Positions 6,257 through 6,717 of a DNA stretch of 6,717 bases are shown here, piece by piece. How positions within the stretch are numbered: the stretch's first letter is position 1; every line of letters starts with the position of its first letter. The position numbers and the translations under genes were made by a program. This DNA is from JAVEYA01 sp034003745 (lineage in GTDB: Bacteria > Bacillota > Peptococcia > DRI-13 > PHAD01): NCBI GenBank assembly GCA_034003745.1, contig JAVEYA010000116.1:1-6717 (forward strand). Direction: 5' to 3'. Under the pieces are notes generated by a model. That model was not told the DNA's origin and ran no database searches. It saw only the letters and a program-made list of their open reading frames with translations.

Positions 6257-6271
6257 TAAGAATCATTCTTA
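6257..6271. promoter_or_regulatory. Fur-box-like 7-1-7 palindrome over the flavoprotein transcription start
   Basis: TAAGAATCATTCTTA is a perfect 7-1-7 inverted repeat. The classic Fur 7-1-7 motif is TGATAATnATTATCA, and 11 of 15 positions match when the central C is counted. GAGAATCATTCTC cores are frequent in known Fur boxes. It spans the predicted - strand start site near 6270, where bound repressor would block transcription. PerR or Zur, which use similar palindromes, are alternatives. Confidence 0.5.
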
Positions 6272-6276
6272 CTTTA

Positions 6277-6305
6277 GTTATATCATTTTTAAAAATTATT
6301 GCCAA
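6277..6305 (-). promoter_or_regulatory. Promoter of the flavoprotein gene
   Basis: On the - strand TTGGCA (6305-6300) and TATAAC (6282-6277) are spaced by 17 nt, with TG one base before the -10 (extended -10). Transcription would start near 6270, giving a leader of about 41 nt to the ATG at 6229. The -35 shares bases with that of the divergent tRNA promoter. Confidence 0.6.
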
Positions 6306-6327
6306 TCTCCTTTAATAGTTCTATAAT
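6299..6327 (+). promoter_or_regulatory. Promoter of the tRNA-Ala gene
   Basis: TTGCCA (6299-6304) and a consensus TATAAT (6322-6327) are separated by 17 nt. Transcription would begin near 6334, about 24 nt before the mature tRNA 5' end, a normal length for a leader removed by RNase P. Confidence 0.75.
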
Positions 6328-6357
6328 GTCAATTGTCAGTCAAAAAAATAGCATTAT

Positions 6358-6433
6358 GGGCGTGTGGCTCAGCTGGGAGAGCGCCGCGTTCGCAACGCGG
6401 AGGCCGAGGGTTCGAATCCCTTCACGTCCACCA
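6358..6433 (+). tRNA. tRNA-Ala, anticodon CGC
   Basis: The 76 nt fold into a complete cloverleaf. The acceptor stem is GGGCGTG/CACGTCC, the D stem GCTC/GAGC, the anticodon stem CCGCG/CGCGG with loop TTCGCAA, the T stem GAGGG/CCCTT with loop TTCGAAT, and the discriminator is A73. The CCA end is encoded. The anticodon is CGC at 6391-6393, reading GCG codons. Position 3:70 is a G:U pair, the known identity signal for alanyl-tRNA synthetase, which confirms the alanine assignment independently of the anticodon. The gene is transcribed alone from its own promoter and is followed within 10 nt by a strong terminator, so it is not part of an rRNA operon here. Confidence 0.97.
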
Positions 6434-6439
6434 AACTAA

Positions 6440-6489
6440 AAGCTACATTTTCTTGTGAAAAGCGCATAAGAAAATGTAGTTTATTTTAT
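6440..6489 (+). terminator. Intrinsic terminator of the tRNA-Ala gene
   Basis: An unusually long, uninterrupted 18-bp stem (6440-6457 with 6465-6482, two G:U pairs) closes a 7-nt loop. It runs directly into a T-rich tract (TTTATTTTATAT). The stem is AT-rich rather than GC-rich and begins only 7 nt after the tRNA CCA. Confidence 0.85.
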
Positions 6490-6514
6490 ATATCAGCAAT
6501 TAAAACATGACTTC

Positions 6515-6548
6515 GACATGACGGTTCTATAAACTGTCATGTCTTTTT
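6515..6548 (+). terminator. Second + strand intrinsic terminator
   Basis: A 12-bp stem GACATGACGGTT/AACTGTCATGTC (one G:U pair) with loop CTATA is followed by five T. It lies 33 nt beyond the tRNA terminator with no gene between. It is either a back-up terminator or a remnant of a lost gene's end. Confidence 0.65.
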
Positions 6549-6586
6549 GTTCGATGACATCTATATTTACCTAACTTCTCAAGAAA

Positions 6587-6706
6587 CTCTGGGGCTGTCG
6601 CAGTAACAGCACCCTAAAAAAAACAAAAGGCGGCGACTGGCAGATGCCAGAAGCCGTCTTTTGCCGTAAAATATAAGTTGTGAAGACAAACATTTTACAG
6701 CCAGAG
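6587..6706. mobile_element. Possible insertion-sequence end or MITE-like segment
   Basis: CTCTGGGGCTGT at 6587-6598 and ACAGCCAGAG at 6697-6706 are inverted copies of each other, apart from two extra G in the left one. They bracket the leftward terminator. GGGGCTGTCGCA at 6591 also resembles the terminal bases of some IS1182-type elements, by memory only. No transposase reading frame is recognisable in the window and no target duplication can be seen, so this stays tentative. Confidence 0.25.
6616..6663 (-). terminator. - strand intrinsic terminator for a gene beyond the right edge
   Basis: On the - strand an 11-bp outer stem (6653-6663 with 6624-6634), a 2x2 internal loop and a 5-bp CTGGC/GCCAG inner stem with a 4-nt loop are followed by CTTTTGTTTTTTTT (the complement of the A run at 6616-6623 and AAAA at 6625-6628). 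It implies a leftward transcript arriving from outside the window. Its coding end is not certain within the last 50 bases, although a - strand TAA at 6715-6713 is a candidate stop. Confidence 0.8.
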
Positions 6707-6717
6707 TATACATTAAC

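Noticed and set aside
1..6717. CRISPR array, rRNA or riboswitch
   Set aside because: No regularly spaced direct repeats, no rRNA segments and no recognisable riboswitch core were seen when reading both strands.

Overview
The window looks like part of the chromosome of an anaerobic, low-to-mid GC Bacillota. Negativicutes of the Sporomusa type or Peptococcaceae-like relatives would fit, but this is an inference. The signs are strong GGAGG-type ribosome binding sites, sigma-A promoters, a short Gram-positive-style lipoprotein, an orphan DsrE-fold protein and a stand-alone fumarate-reductase/ketosteroid-dehydrogenase-like flavoprotein. No 16S or other taxonomic marker is present.

Region 1 (1-3315, + strand, GC-rich) is a run of four co-directional genes. 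The first is the 3' part of a longer gene of unknown function that enters from the left edge. The second encodes a 392-residue protein of unknown function with a C-terminal double-CxxC zinc ribbon. The third encodes a small lipoprotein. The fourth encodes a two-helix membrane protein resembling DUF3592, and its start overlaps the lipoprotein's end. Spacing suggests two translationally linked pairs. No role can be assigned with confidence, but the first pair may be a large effector-like protein and its cytoplasmic partner.

Region 2 (3316-4550, AT-richer) is a small accessory island. It holds a ribbon-helix-helix antitoxin and PIN-domain ribonuclease toxin pair, with a well-formed promoter carrying two copies of a perfect 12-bp palindrome inside a 24-nt-arm inverted repeat. 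A DsrE-like sulfur-handling protein gene follows, with its own probable extended -10 promoter and an intrinsic terminator.

Region 3 (4592-6357, - strand) is a complete 545-residue FAD-dependent oxidoreductase gene of the 3-ketosteroid-delta-1-dehydrogenase / flavocytochrome-c family. It is read toward the dsrE terminator. Its promoter is divergent from, and shares -35 bases with, the promoter of a tRNA-Ala(CGC) gene. A 15-bp 7-1-7 palindrome resembling a Fur box lies over its predicted transcription start, which suggests iron-responsive control.

Region 4 (6358-6717) holds the tRNA-Ala gene, two successive + strand terminators, and a strong - strand terminator for a gene arriving from the right of the window. 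The bases around 6587-6706 have weak insertion-sequence-end or MITE-like character. No rRNA, CRISPR array or recognisable riboswitch was seen.
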